Shown here: positions 13,127 through 24,699 of the stretch, one piece after another
How positions within the stretch are numbered: the first letter of the stretch is position 1
Layout: the number at the start of each line of letters is the position of its first letter
Assembly: GCA_029964075.1 (NCBI GenBank)
Contig: CM057148.1
Location: 29,071,916-29,135,915, forward strand
From: Patiria pectinifera
Taxonomy: Eukaryota; Echinodermata; Asteroidea; Valvatida; Asterinidae
Direction of reading: 5' to 3'
Length of the DNA: 64,000 nt
The notes under the pieces: generated by a model
Told to the model about the DNA's origin: nothing
Seen by the model: only the letters and a program-made list of their open reading frames with translations
Databases searched by the model: none
Program-made: the position numbers and the translations under genes

Positions 13127-15190
13127 TAGAGGTCTATGTCTGTTTGCAACAGAAATTGATAGGGCTTTCCGCATTATGATTTTTTTTTAATCAATAATAT
13201 GCCCTGAATATCACTATGAACATACCTGTCAAAGTTAGGCCGGAAAATCGGCTAAAACGGTCACTGTGGACAGGATTTTGACCTCGGCAATATGATATGC
13301 GCTGCGCGCGGCTGTTTACTGGTACGATATGCTTTTTGGACAACGCCAATGTACGTGACTAAATGCACATGTACATTGTGCAAAAGACGTCCTGCACTGT
13401 TGAAAATCGACAATTTTTTTTGTCAACCTGATGAAATTTTATCGTGACGTCACTGTCGGACTTTGCAAACTAGCACGAAGCTTTCCCACCAATGTGTCAT
13501 GACCTAATTGATCCTTCTGAGTATAGAGTTTTGAAAATCGCAAAAACTTTTGAATGACGTCATAATGACTGCACATTTTTGATTTTGTGCGAATACCTAT
13601 TATTCTAACAGGCCAAATGCAAAAGAATTTTGCATTTTGCATGTTGCGTTCGGGGAGATGACGCTTAAGGAACCTAAAATCAAAATATTTATATAAAATT
13701 CAGGATCAACGTCATCATGATGTCACACTCATTTTTTAATCTATAAACACATCCTGGTATAGCCACGGATACATGTACCAATAATTTTCAACCCAATCGG
13801 ACTTACATTTCTGTAGATATAAAACTTCACAATATGCACGTAAATGATTTCAAGAATCAATATCAAAATTAGGCAGATGCACCGTCATCGTGACGTTCAT
13901 AGTCTTATGTACCACTTTTTGAGCGCGACTCCGGGTTTCCTTGCTGTAACCTTTGATCGACGATTCCAGATCACGCAGTTATAAAACACTGGTGAATTGA
14001 AAAGTGTACAAAGTACCACGGGTTAAAATCCCACAGCAGAATGCTGCGACGCGTACGGTTGATTTGCCTTTAAACTGAATTATTTTTTAAATATTAAATA
14101 GTGTCACAATTGATATTCTGACTTGGGAAACATTTTCCGGAATGAAATGGCATAACGTCATCATTACACAATACGATTTCTAAGGGTCTTTCCTTCTCAC
14201 AGTACCTTGGCCGTAAATTCAGAACTACCAGTAAGATATATCAGTGTTGTATAGGGAAAGACATTGTGGAGAAAGCTGTGTACAAAGTCTATGAGAAATT
14301 TACTTATTCATGAATCCAATAATGACTCACTTGATGATGACGTCATCATGACGTCAAAAGTCTTGGCATACATTTTTCAGTATGAGTCTTCCTTGCTGTA
14401 ACTTTGATGACGATTCCAGATCGCCGATTTATAAATAATTGCCAAAGTGACTTGGTAGAATAAAACGTGTACAAGTCAATAAGTTAAAAGTCCCACAGCA
14501 GAAAAACTGCACCTTAAACTAGACGTGACGTTTTGCCTTTGTAAACTGAAAACAAACATGAAATGTTACTTGCTATTCTAACTCTTGGGAATATTTTCAA
14601 TGAAGATTGACGGCCATCGGCGGCTATCGAAACATGGGGATTTCCAAGTTTTTGCCTTCTCATACTAATTCTCGGCCGATTTAGTGTCAGAACTACTCAG
14701 TAAGATATATCAGTGTTGTAGGAAGTCCTCTTTTCTTTACGTTGTGGAGAAAAAGTTGTGCGTACAAAGTCTATGAGAAAACATAATGGGTGATTCCATA
14801 AATTTAGGGTCCATAATAAATCCACTTGATGACGCTCATGACGTTACATCTGACTTCGAGACACATCTTGGCTAATTCAGGGACTATGTCTCTGATGCCA
14901 ACTGTCAGTGATGTTCGACAAAGACTACGCCAAAGTGTATAATATGTGTGAAACTTCATGTTCAGATTATCTGACACTTGAATGTGTCCAAAGAATTTCG
15001 CATGTCTATGCGCATGCATGAACATAAAATCTGTCGTGTTAGCCGAAAATCTGCTAAAACGGTCACTGTGGACAGGATTTATGGACATACACGTGCTCAG
15101 GTTGACTGATAGCGGGTCGAGGCTAAAGATTTAGGACAACGTACGCGCACATGTACATGTAGCACATTGTGACGTCTTGGTGTCTATGTT
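13127..15190 (+). repeat. 3.2-kb tandem unit, copy 3 (partial)
   Basis: Third copy, starting CTAGAGGTCTATGTCTG. It follows the same landmark order as far as TTAGCCGAAAATCTGCTAA near 15038 and the ACATGTACATGTAG stretch near 15150, then stops matching near 15190. The right third (AGAGGGCGC and CACTTCCGG part) is missing. Confidence 0.7.
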
Positions 15191-15746
15191 TTGAAAGCAG
15201 AGGTATGTGTTCAACCTGAAGTTGGGAGTCAAAATACCAATAGTACTGAGCAGACGAGAAGGGAATTAAATTTAATGACGTCTTTGAAAGAATTCCATAT
15301 ACGGACTCCAGTTATTTTCCTAGATATGACTTGCAAAGCACCAAAAGTTGTAATTCTGACGAAGAAACGGAAATTTAGGAGGGGGAAAAATCAAGATTTT
15401 CTTTAAAAATACTTTGACGTTTCCTGTCACGGCCCATAGAGGTGGAGGCTTAAATGGAATTCTTTCCAGTGTTCCTAACGTGGCGCACTTGAACAAATCC
15501 CCAAAAATCCCACATTAACATTGAAGAAATTCTTTAAAGTTGTTAACTTCTGATAAATCATGATTATCCCAACTCACAATCCCAACTCACATACCCAACT
15601 ACAAGTTTGTCACATTACGTAAGCCGCATGAATCTGTGGCATCATGACTGTACCGCGTAGAATGCGCGGGGACCTGGCCAAGCTGTAAGGCGGCAAGGCA
15701 TGCACACGCACGCTGTCAAAATGTCAAGTTGGATAACGGTCGAGTT
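15191..15746. other. Unassigned single-copy segment
   Basis: No repeat word from the neighbouring arrays, no convincing coding signal and no RNA gene is seen. There is a small cluster of CCCAACTCAC words near 15570-15600. The density of small indels seen to the left ends around here. Confidence 0.4.
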
Positions 15747-15972
15747 GTCCCACCCCATGGGTACAAATCCTATGGAGAAAACAACGTGCACAATGTCTAT
15801 GGAGAAAAGAACGTGTACAAACCCTATGGAGAAAAGAACGTGTACAAACCCTATGGAGAAAAGAACGTGTACAAACCCTATGGAGAAAAGAACGTGTACA
15901 AAACCTATGGAGAAAAGAACGTGTACAAACCCTATGGAGAAAAGAACGTGTACAAACCCTATGGGGCAAAAT
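15747..15972 (+). repeat. 27-bp minisatellite derived from the 171-bp satellite
   Basis: About eight copies of a 27-bp unit containing GTGTACAAACCCTATGGAG and AAAAGAAC. The last copy runs straight into a normal satellite unit (CCCTATGGGGCAAAATGCATC). The unit is therefore a local amplification of one stretch of the larger satellite. Because 27 is divisible by 3, several reading frames stay open; they are not genes. Confidence 0.9.
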
Positions 15973-16410
15973 GCATCTTTGATGTGACGTAACTTGACTC
16001 TTGATGACGTCACGATCACGAATTTCGTCTGACCATCTGTGGGTGGTGGTTTAAGTATGAATTAAGTTTAAAGTCGATCGGATTTACGAAGATGCCAAAC
16101 TGGAGTGTTTTAAAACGTGTACAAAACATATGGGCAAAAATACATCTTGAATGTGACGTAACCTGGCACCTGATGACGTCACGATCACAAATTTCTTCTA
16201 GGACCATCTGTGGGTGGTGGTCTAAGTATATACCAAGTCTGAAATCAATCGGATTTTAAAAAGTGGCAAAGTCGATTGGTGGAAGAAACGTGTGTTAAAC
16301 CTATGGAGAAAAAGTCTGAAAAAGGAGAAGAAAAAAAAAAAAGAAAAAAAAAAATCTTAACGAAAACAAGAGCTGTTTCGGTGTGTCACCGAAACAGCTA
16401 AAAAGAAAAA

Positions 16411-18918
16411 CTAGAAATGTGTTTGTGGACAAACACAAGCTGTTTCGGATATTTGAAATTCTCTGAGCACGGGATGAACAATCATTGACGTCACTATAAA
16501 TGTCATCTTTAACAGCACATTATAATATGTACATTTCAAGTTACAACCAAATCAAACACTTTAGTTCTGTAGATATAGACCTATAAAGAATAAAATGCCC
16601 CTTTAAGGGACTTCACATGACATTTGATGATGATGTCACTTCAATTTCCATCTAAAACACATTCGTGTGAATATTCATACCAAGTTTTAACCCAATCAGA
16701 CTTGTACTCCGAAGTTCAGTTTGAAGAAAAACGTGCACAAAACCAATAGGGAAACAATGCATCTTTAATGCGATGTTACCTGACACGACATGACGCCACG
16801 ATGACGAATTTCGTCTAGGACCATCTATGGGAAGTGGTCTAATTGTGTACCAAGTATAAAGTCAATCACGTTTACGAAAGTGCCAAAGTGGAGCGTTTTA
16901 AAACGTGTACAAAACCTATGGGGAAAATGTGCATCTTTAATGTGAAGTAACGTGACATCTGATGACGTCACAATCACGAATTTCTTCAAGGACCATCTGT
17001 GGGTGATGGTCTAAGTGTGTACTAAGTGTAACATCGATCAGATTTACGAAAGTGCCGAAATGGAGCGTTTTAAAACGTGTACAAACACTATGGGGAAAAA
17101 TGCACCTTTAATGTGACGTAACCTGACACTTGATGACGTCACGATCACGAATTTCGTCTAGGACCATCTGTGGGTGGTGGTCTATGTATAAATTAAGTTT
17201 CAAGTTGATCTGATTGACAAAAATGCCAATCTGGAGTGTTTTAAAACGTGTACAAAACATATGGGGAAAAATGCATCTTTACTGTGACGTAACCTGACAC
17301 GTGATGACGTCACGATCACGAATATCTTCGAGGACCATCTGTGGGTGGTGGTCTAAGTATGTACCAAGTCTGAAATCAATCGGATTTAAAAAAGTGGCAA
17401 AGTGGACTGGTGGAAGAAACGTGTGTTAAACCTATGGAGAAAAAGTCTGAAAAAGGAGAAAAAAAAAAACTAGAAATGTGTTTGTTGACAAACACAAGCT
17501 GTTTCGGATATTTGAAATACTCTGTGCACATGATGAACACTTGATGAAGTCACTTCGAATGTCATCTGCCAAGTGAAAAGCCAATCAGACATATAGTGCC
17601 AAAGTATGATTTGAAGAAAAACGTGTACAAACCCTATGGGGAAAAATCCATCTTTAATGTGAAGTAACGTTACACCTGATGATGTCACGATCACGAATTT
17701 CTTCTAGGAACATCTGTAGGTGGTAGTCTAAGTGTGTACCAAGTCTAACGTCGATCGGATTTACGAAAGTGCCAAAGTAGAATGTTTTAAAACGTGTACA
17801 AACCCTATGGGGAAAATGCATCTTTAATGTGACGTTACCCAACACCTGATGACGTCACGATCACAAATTTCTTCTAGGACCGTCTGTGGGTGGTAGTCTA
17901 AGTGTGTACTAATTCTGACGTCGATCGGATTTACAAAAGTGCCAAAGTGGAGTGTTTTATAACGTGTAGAAACCCTATGGGGAAAAATACATCTTTAATG
18001 TGACGTAACCCAGCACCAGATGACGTCAGGATCACAAATTTCTTCTTGAACTATCTGTGGGTGGTGGTCTAAGTATGTATCAAGTCTGAGGTCGATCGGA
18101 TTTACGAAGAGGCCAAAGTGGAGTGTTTAAAAACGTGTACAAAACATATGGGGAAAAATGCATCTTTAATGTGACGTAACCCGACACCTGATGACGTCAC
18201 GGTCACGAATTTCTTCAAGGACCATCTGTGGGTAGTGGTCTAAGTGTGTACCAAGTGTAACGTCGATCGGATTTACGAAAGTGCCAAAATAGAGCGTTTT
18301 AAAACGTGTACAAAACATATGGGGAAAATTGCATCTTTAATGTGACGTAACCCGACACCTGATGACGTCACGGTCTCGAATTTCTTCAAGGACCATCTGT
18401 GGGTGGTAGTCTAAGTGTGTACTAATTCTGATGTCGATCGGATTTACAAAAGTGCCAAAATGGAGCGTTTTAAAACGTGTACAAACCCTATGGGGCAAAA
18501 TGCATCTTTAATGTAACGTAACCTGACTCTTGATGACGTCACGATCACGAATTTCGTCTAGGACCATCTGTCAGTGGTGGTCTAAGCATGAATTAAGTTT
18601 AAAGTTGATCAGATTTACGAAGATGTCAAACTTGAGTGTTTTAAAACGTGTACAAAACATATGGGCAAAAATACATCTTTAATGTGACGTAACCTGACAC
18701 CTGATGACGTCACGATCACAAATTTCTTCTAGGACCATCTGTGGGTGGTGGTCTAAGTATGTACCAAGTCTGAAATCAATCGGATTTAAAAAAGTGGCAA
18801 AGTGGATTGGTGGAAGAAACGTGTGTTAAACCTATGGAGAAAAAGTCTGAAAAAGAAGAAAAAAAAAAAAAAATCTTAACGAAAACAAGAGCTGTTTCGG
18901 TGTGTCACCGAAACAGCT
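16411..18918 (+). mobile_element. Two head-to-tail family A elements with expanded satellite core
   Basis: The first copy starts at 16411 and runs to the A/G-rich tail near 17469 without a hairpin. The second starts at 17470 and ends in the 3' hairpin at 18890-18918. Both have the 5' hairpin, the subterminal word AAGCTGTTTCGG and several 171-bp units. The plan resembles Helentron-associated non-autonomous elements (DINE-1/HINE type), which have subterminal inverted repeats, a hairpin near the 3' end and central tandem repeats. That family assignment is inference. Confidence 0.5.
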
Positions 18919-18924
18919 AAAAAA

Positions 18925-20522
18925 CTAGAAATGTGTTTGTGGACAAACACAAGCTGTTTCGGATATTTGAAATACTCTGTGCACGTGATGAACACTTGAT
19001 GAAGTCATTTCGAATGTCATCTGCCAAGTGAAAAGTCAATCAGACATATAGTGCCAAAGTATGATTTGAAGAAAAACGTGTACAAACCCTATGGGGAAAA
19101 ATCCATCTTTAATGTGAAGTAACCTTACACCTGATGATGTCACGATCACGAAATTCTTCTAGGACCATCTGTAGGTGGTAGTCTAAGTGTGTACCAAGTC
19201 TAACGTCGATCGGATTTACAAAAGTGCCAAAGTGGAGTGTTTTATAACGTGTAGAAACCCTATGGGGAAAAATCCATCTTTAATGTGACGTAACCCAACA
19301 CCTGATGACGTCACGATCCCAAATTTCTTCTAGGACCGTCTGTGGGTGGTAGTCTAAGTGTGTACTAATTCTGACATCGATCGGATTTACAAAAGTGCCA
19401 AAGTGGAGTGTTTTATAACGTGTAGAAACCCTATGGGGAAAAATGCATCTTTAATGTAACGTAACCCACCACCAGATGACGTCAGGATCACAAATTTCTT
19501 CTAGAACCATCTGTGGGTGGTGGTCTAAGTATGTATCAAGTCTGAGGTCGATCGGATTTACGAAGAGGCCAAAGTGGAGTGTTTAAAAAACGTGTACAAA
19601 ACATATGGGGAAAATTGCATCTTTAATGTGACGTAACCAGACACCTGATGACGTCACGGTCACGAATTTCTTCAAGGACCATCTGTGGGTGGTGGTCTAA
19701 GTGTGTACCAAGTGTAACGTCGATCGGATTTATGAAAGTGCCAAAATGGAGCGTTTTAAAACGTGTACAAACCCTATGGGGCAAAATGCATCTTTAATGT
19801 GACGTAACCTGACTCTTGATGACGTCACGATCACGAATTTCGTCTAGGATCATCTGTCGGTGGTGGTCTAAGTATGAATTAAGTTTAAAGTTGATCAGAT
19901 TTACGAAGATGTCAAACTGGAGTGTTTTAAAACGTGTACAAAACATATGGGCAAAAATACATCTTTAATGTGACGTAACCTGACACCTGATGACGTCACG
20001 ATCACAAATTTCTTCTAGGACCATCTGTGGGTGGTGGTCTAAGTATGTACCAAGTCTGAAATCAATCGGATTTAAAAAAGTGGCAAAGTGGATTGGTGGA
20101 AGAAACGTGTGTTAAACCTACGGAGAAAAAGTCTGAAAAAGGAGAAGAAAAAAAAGAAAAAAAAAAAAAAGAAAAAAGAAAAAAAAAATCTTAACGAAAA
20201 CAAGAGCTGTTTCGGTGTGTCACCGAAACAGCTAAAAAAAAAAAAAAAAAAAATCTTAACGAAAACAAGAGCTGTTTCGGTGTGTCACCGAAACAGCTAA
20301 AAAAACAAAAAAAAGAAAACAGAAAAAAAAAAATCTTAACGAAAACAAGAGCTGTTTCGGTGTGTCACCGAAATAGCTAAAAAAAGAAAAAAGAAAAAAA
20401 AAATCTTAACGAAAACAAGAGCTGTTTCGGTGTGTCACCGAAACAGCTAAAAACAAAAAAAAAAGAAAAAAAAAAATCTTAACGAAAACAAGAGCTGTTT
20501 CGGTGTGTACACCGAAACAGCT
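18925..20522 (+). mobile_element. Family A element ending in five reiterated 3' hairpins
   Basis: Starts CTAGAAATGTGTTTGTGG and contains about six satellite units. From about 20180 it ends in five repeats of the 3' terminal module AAATCTTAACGAAAACAAG plus hairpin, at 20205-20233, 20270-20298, 20350-20378, 20420-20448 and 20493-20522. The last hairpin is a perfect inverted repeat with arms AGCTGTTTCGGTGT and ACACCGAAACAGCT. Modules are about 65-80 bp apart, separated by A-rich spacers. Confidence 0.6.
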
Positions 20523-21560
20523 AATAACAAGGCACTTCTGGTATCAACTGGAAGGAAGGGTCACGTGATTTTGCACGTAATATCAAAAATGAAGACCCTG
20601 CAATATTATTCTTTACATTCCCATAAAAAGCACAATCAGATCTTTCACAGTTGACACATCCCGGTCTATCTACATTACCACGTTTCAACCCAATCGGACT
20701 CTTAGTTCTTAAGATAAAGGGTCTTAGAGTTTGAACATTTAAGATGACGTCATGTGACCCATGATGGCATAATCATGACGTCACTCTTCGGGACACAAAC
20801 TCACAATTGCGTCTTAATAGGTTACGTTTCATTAGAATACAAGTCTGTTTGAGGTCCAAAATGCCCCGGTTAAAAAAACGCCAACAAAGTAAACAGGATT
20901 TTGGGGTGGAACTATAAGGGGAAAAAAATCAGAACAAAAACAATGCTTTGTCTGTTCGATATAAATATTTAAAAAATCATATTTAGAAATTCAAAAGAAA
21001 TCGTAAAGAAATCAACCGATTTCGTCATGTGACGTCACTTCGGATTTTGCATACTTATAACATTATCTTACTTCCCAGCAAGTTTTATGACGATCCATCT
21101 AGCCCTTGTGTATCAGAGAAACCTCATGTGTAAAGTTCATAATATGAACAAATTTGTCCAAAAAGGTGAAAACGGTGTAAGTGAGCAGATTTTGCGCACA
21201 GGTGTTGTCTGCAAAAGGGTAATTTATTTCAATTTTAAACCGATTCCCGGAAACTTTGCCACTTTTTTTTTGGAAACGCCCATCCTTGCCGCAGACTAAC
21301 ATCGCTGAAGGCAAGTTCACATCTTGGAATGATTCTGTGATTTTGCGCGTAAACATTTTTTTTTTATCAAGACCCTGGATTATTCTATCCATTCTCGTAA
21401 AAAGCAAAATCAGATCTCTCACAGTTGATTGTATATTTAATACGAGTTTGTTTAAGGTCCAAATTTCAGCATTAAAAAAACGTGTACAAAGTCTATGTGA
21501 TTTGGGGTGGAATAAAAAACGGAAAAAAATAAGTTAAACAAATCTGAACAAAAACCAATG
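20523..21560 (+). repeat. Dispersed repeat related to the CACTTCCGG part of family B
   Basis: Shares GGAAGGAAGGGTCACGTGAT, GAAGACCCTGCAATATT and AAAAGCACAATCAGATC with the repeats at 34.9 and 42.4 kb, and the motif order of the right third of the 3.2-kb unit. Two partial copies follow each other (20523-21000 and 21000-21560). No open frame with family resemblance is seen. Confidence 0.55.
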
Positions 21561-23221
21561 CTTTTCCGATCCGCTCCTCACTGCTGTTTTCAGGGCAACT
21601 TTAGGTTGTGCGCATGTCTTTAGCTTTAGCTCGTATAAAACGCCCTCTTTTGGCCGATTGTATCCCGTCTTGTTTTGTGTGAAAAAAAAGCTCACCGGAG
21701 AACGTATTTTCAATCACTTTTTACCCCTCAGCCAAGAGGCTGGAGGGAAGATCATCGCCTACGGCGTCCGTCCGTCCGTCAATGTGTTGGGACGTCCTGA
21801 CTATACCCACTTGGTCGGTGATGTTCACTATTTTTACAAAAGAAAAACATCACCCCAGAAGAGAATCTTCAGAAAAAGAGATAAAGGGAGCAGGGGTGAT
21901 AATGGGGGTGAAAACAAACATTTTGGTCTGGAAAACTTTTTGCAATCCTAGACGCTCTGTGGTGCGATCTGAGGAAATTTTTGACCACTTCAACCAATTT
22001 TTGTTAGCAAAAGCTAATCTTTTAAACATTATTTGTTTGAATTTGAAGTCATTCAATCAGCTATTCTTAGCTTATGTTAGCTACAATTTATGTTAGGGGA
22101 CCAAATAATTGGGGGGCAAACGAAACGATATTCCCCACTTTAAAAACTGGGGGGATGTTGGGTTTTATTGCGACGTTTATCAGTGTCTCATTCGGAACAA
22201 AAATAACGTTCACATTTCAAGTGAATTTGGGTTGTCTAGGAAAGTTACTCCGAATCAAGTGAAGTACCATTTAAAAGACCAATTGAAGGAAAATATCACT
22301 GTGAAAGACTTCGAGCAAAGCCCGTTGAGCCACGTTCGTAGCTATTTTAAAGATATGTAACAAACGCATTGCACAAATCCAAATAGCAGGCACTTCATTT
22401 TATCACTGAAAGATTACATTATCTCCACGAACACACGTTTATAGGCGAAACGACACATAACTTTTTAAGGGAGTTAACATAATGATACAGTTGTAATAAG
22501 TCCACACGCGCGCACAGACGCACTACGTGCAGACGGTGAATGAAAGGCCAGTTCGGCTTAGCTTTTTGAGACCGCTACATCAAAAACAAACCCACCTCCT
22601 CCCCTTCGCCCTCCATACTTTTACAAATGTATAAATGACAGGAATATGCTGTGAGCGTCAGGCAGTACCTCAATTCAAACTAAATAAACAAGTTTGTTAA
22701 ATAGTTCTTGAGTATTACTCTGAATTTGGAGGTTTAACATATTAAACAAGTTGTGTTTAATCTTTGTAAAAAGGTACGCCAAGCACCAATTTGTACTGTT
22801 TTTTTTTAAAGCGGTGGATCAAATCAGTGTGCTTTTTATACCTATTGGCATATAAATAATAATGACACGTGACAAAATCACTTTGGCTAGCACCCACTTA
22901 TTCTGGTGGGCCTAGTTATACGAAACGGCTAAGCGTGCCAAGGATTTAGGCCCATGATGCTGAGCATTGGCAAGGATTTGGGGCAAGCGTGTCCTGTTTT
23001 TAGCTTGTTTAAAATGTTTAGGCAAAGATAATTGTAATAAATGTTCCGTTATAGCTTGTTAACTTTTTTACGGCCATTTAAATTAAACATTGGCCAAGGA
23101 GAAATAAAAAAGCAGGTCAAAAACTGTGCCAAAAAGTCAAATCACCGCTTCAGTGTGTGGTTTGTGTGTTGTCTGAGAATAATAATCGTATATCCCCGTT
23201 GCTGGGAAATGTAGGCCTACT
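21561..23221. other. AT-rich segment, no gene recognised
   Basis: Open frames here are short and match no family I recognise. The stretch at 21950-21985 (ACGCTCTGTGGTGCGATCTG) is a diverged copy of a repeat word also present near 45022 and, inverted, near 56740. The CGTCCGTCCGTC run near 21767 is simple repeat. The rest holds nothing I can support. Confidence 0.4.
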
Positions 23222-23223
23222 TA

Positions 23224-24584
23224 TGGTGGCTTTAAAGGGACATCGCACATATATATTGACGCTAATATTGACGCCAATATTCACGACATGGCCTCCATGT
23301 CGCAAGTATTTGCGCCAATATTGACGCCAATTTTCAAGACATGGCCTGTGTCGCAAATATTGACGCCAATATTGACGCCAATATTCACGACATGGCCCCA
23401 CTCAGGCCTGAATATTCTTCTTCTTTTTTTTTTTAGCAACCTAGGTAGCAATTCATGCAAATAGTCTGGCGCACCCTTCTATACAGTACACACGTTTTAG
23501 TATTCAAGTGTTAGCGTGAACTTCCTTCGCAGCACGAATACAGACGTCCAATCAGTGTGACCGTAAGGTCAGAGCCAAATTCTGCTAAATAAAAAAATCT
23601 GTCAGATTTATCAAAAATCTGCCAAATTCCCCAGAATTACTCGAAATACACTATAAACACTTAAAAATCACATGTAATTAGGTAGTACTACCTTAATTGA
23701 GGTTCAACTTACATTATAAACAATCTATAGTCATATAAAGATGTTATGAAATTATCCCGTAAATTTCGGTCAAAACGCGGATCCGGCCACAACGACATTT
23801 CAAGTGAGCTCCTGCACCTAGAGGGTTTGTTTGAAAGGATTAAAGCTTGTCTAAACAAATGTACCATATTTTGTTCAAATTTGCTTTTTTTTTCTCATCA
23901 AATCAAATTAACAACCATTTTTGCAGAATTCTGCCAGAAATCTGCCCCCGCAAAAAATCCATTCTGTCAAATTGTCTGTCAAACTCTCGTTTTTTATAAC
24001 AAACATTCTGTCAAAGTTAGCCGAAAATCGGCTAAAACGGTCACCTTGTGTCCAATATACATGTACATTCATGGCTCGCGCTGCGCCTCACGACGAACGT
24101 TCAGTCAGAGATCGGTGTGTCTGGGTGCCAGACTGTGTGGGTGATGGACCCCCCCAAGTTGCTGTGAAAAAATTCACGCATAAGTGGGTTTACAACTTGG
24201 GCCTGTCGTGAATATTGGCGTCAACATTTGCGACATGGAGGCCATGTGATGAATATTGGCGTCAATATTGGTGTCAATATTTGCGACATGGAGACCATGT
24301 CGTGAATATTGGCGTAAATATTGGCGTTAATATTTGCGACATAGAGGTCATGTCGTGAATATCGGCGTCAATATTGGCGTCAATATTTGCAACTTGGAGA
24401 CCATGTCGTGAATATTGGCGTCAATATTGGCGTCAATATTTGCGACTTGGGTCCATGTCGTGAATATTGGCGTCAATATTAGCGTCAATATTTGCGTCAA
24501 TGTTTGCGACTTGGGTCCATGTCGTGAATATTGGCGCCAATATTGGCGTCAATATATACGTGCGATGTCCCTTTAAAGCCACCA
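23224..24584. mobile_element. TA-flanked foldback element with GCGTCAATATT arrays
   Basis: The ends are 40-bp inverted repeats with two differences, starting TGGTGGCTTTAAAGGGACAT on the left and its complement on the right. TA lies on both sides (23222-23223, 24585-24586), as expected for a TA target duplication. The left arm holds TTGACGCCAATATTGACGCC-type repeats (to about 23403). The right arm holds the inverse GGCGTCAATATTGGCGTC in ~58-bp units separated by CCATGTCGTGAAT / GCGACATGG words (24205-24560). The middle 0.8 kb has no transposase frame and includes a copy of the family B hairpin word TTAGCCGAAAATCGGCTAA near 24009. The superfamily is uncertain; TA duplication suits Tc1/mariner or related elements. 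Confidence 0.75.
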
Positions 24585-24699
24585 TACCTACTTGTTTAAA
24601 TTGCAAAGCCTGCGTACGCGTAGGCTACTGTGTTTGGGTGTGCAGTTGAGTGCGAAAACCAAACTTCGTGTCCAGGGAATCCCACAATTTGTAGGCAAG

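Larger units (their letters stand above)
15960..20522 (+). repeat. Satellite-rich array 2 (171-bp unit, element family A)
   Basis: Same unit as array 1 but cleaner: successive CGTGTAC words at 18134, 18305 and 18476 give 171 bp. Family A starts (CTAGAAATGTGTTTG) lie at 16411, 17470 and 18925. Complete 3' hairpins lie at 16371-16399 and 18890-18918 and, five times over, at 20205-20522. Each hairpin is followed after a short A-rich stretch by the next CTAGAAATG start, so copies are arranged head to tail. Nearly all units keep TGACGTCA within CCTGATGACGTCACG. Confidence 0.9.

Noticed and set aside
15747-15972. Possible CRISPR array (regular ~27-bp repeats)
   Set aside because: There are no spacers: the units are directly adjacent, and the context is eukaryotic satellite DNA.
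15700-15992. Four overlapping open frames of 81-125 residues on both strands
   Set aside because: They are translations of the 27-bp minisatellite, whose period is a multiple of three; the same peptide is repeated in every frame.
240-20522. CTGATGA followed by a short stem and GAA in every 171-bp satellite unit, suggestive of hammerhead ribozymes
   Set aside because: The core reads GAAT instead of GAAA, stem II is only three pairs, and no consistent stem I/III is visible. It coincides with the CCTGATGACGTCACG word.
21658-22360. Several frames of 62-104 residues in a row on the plus strand, possibly exons
   Set aside because: No family recognised, no convincing splice sites joining them, and part of the sequence (near 21950) is a dispersed repeat word.
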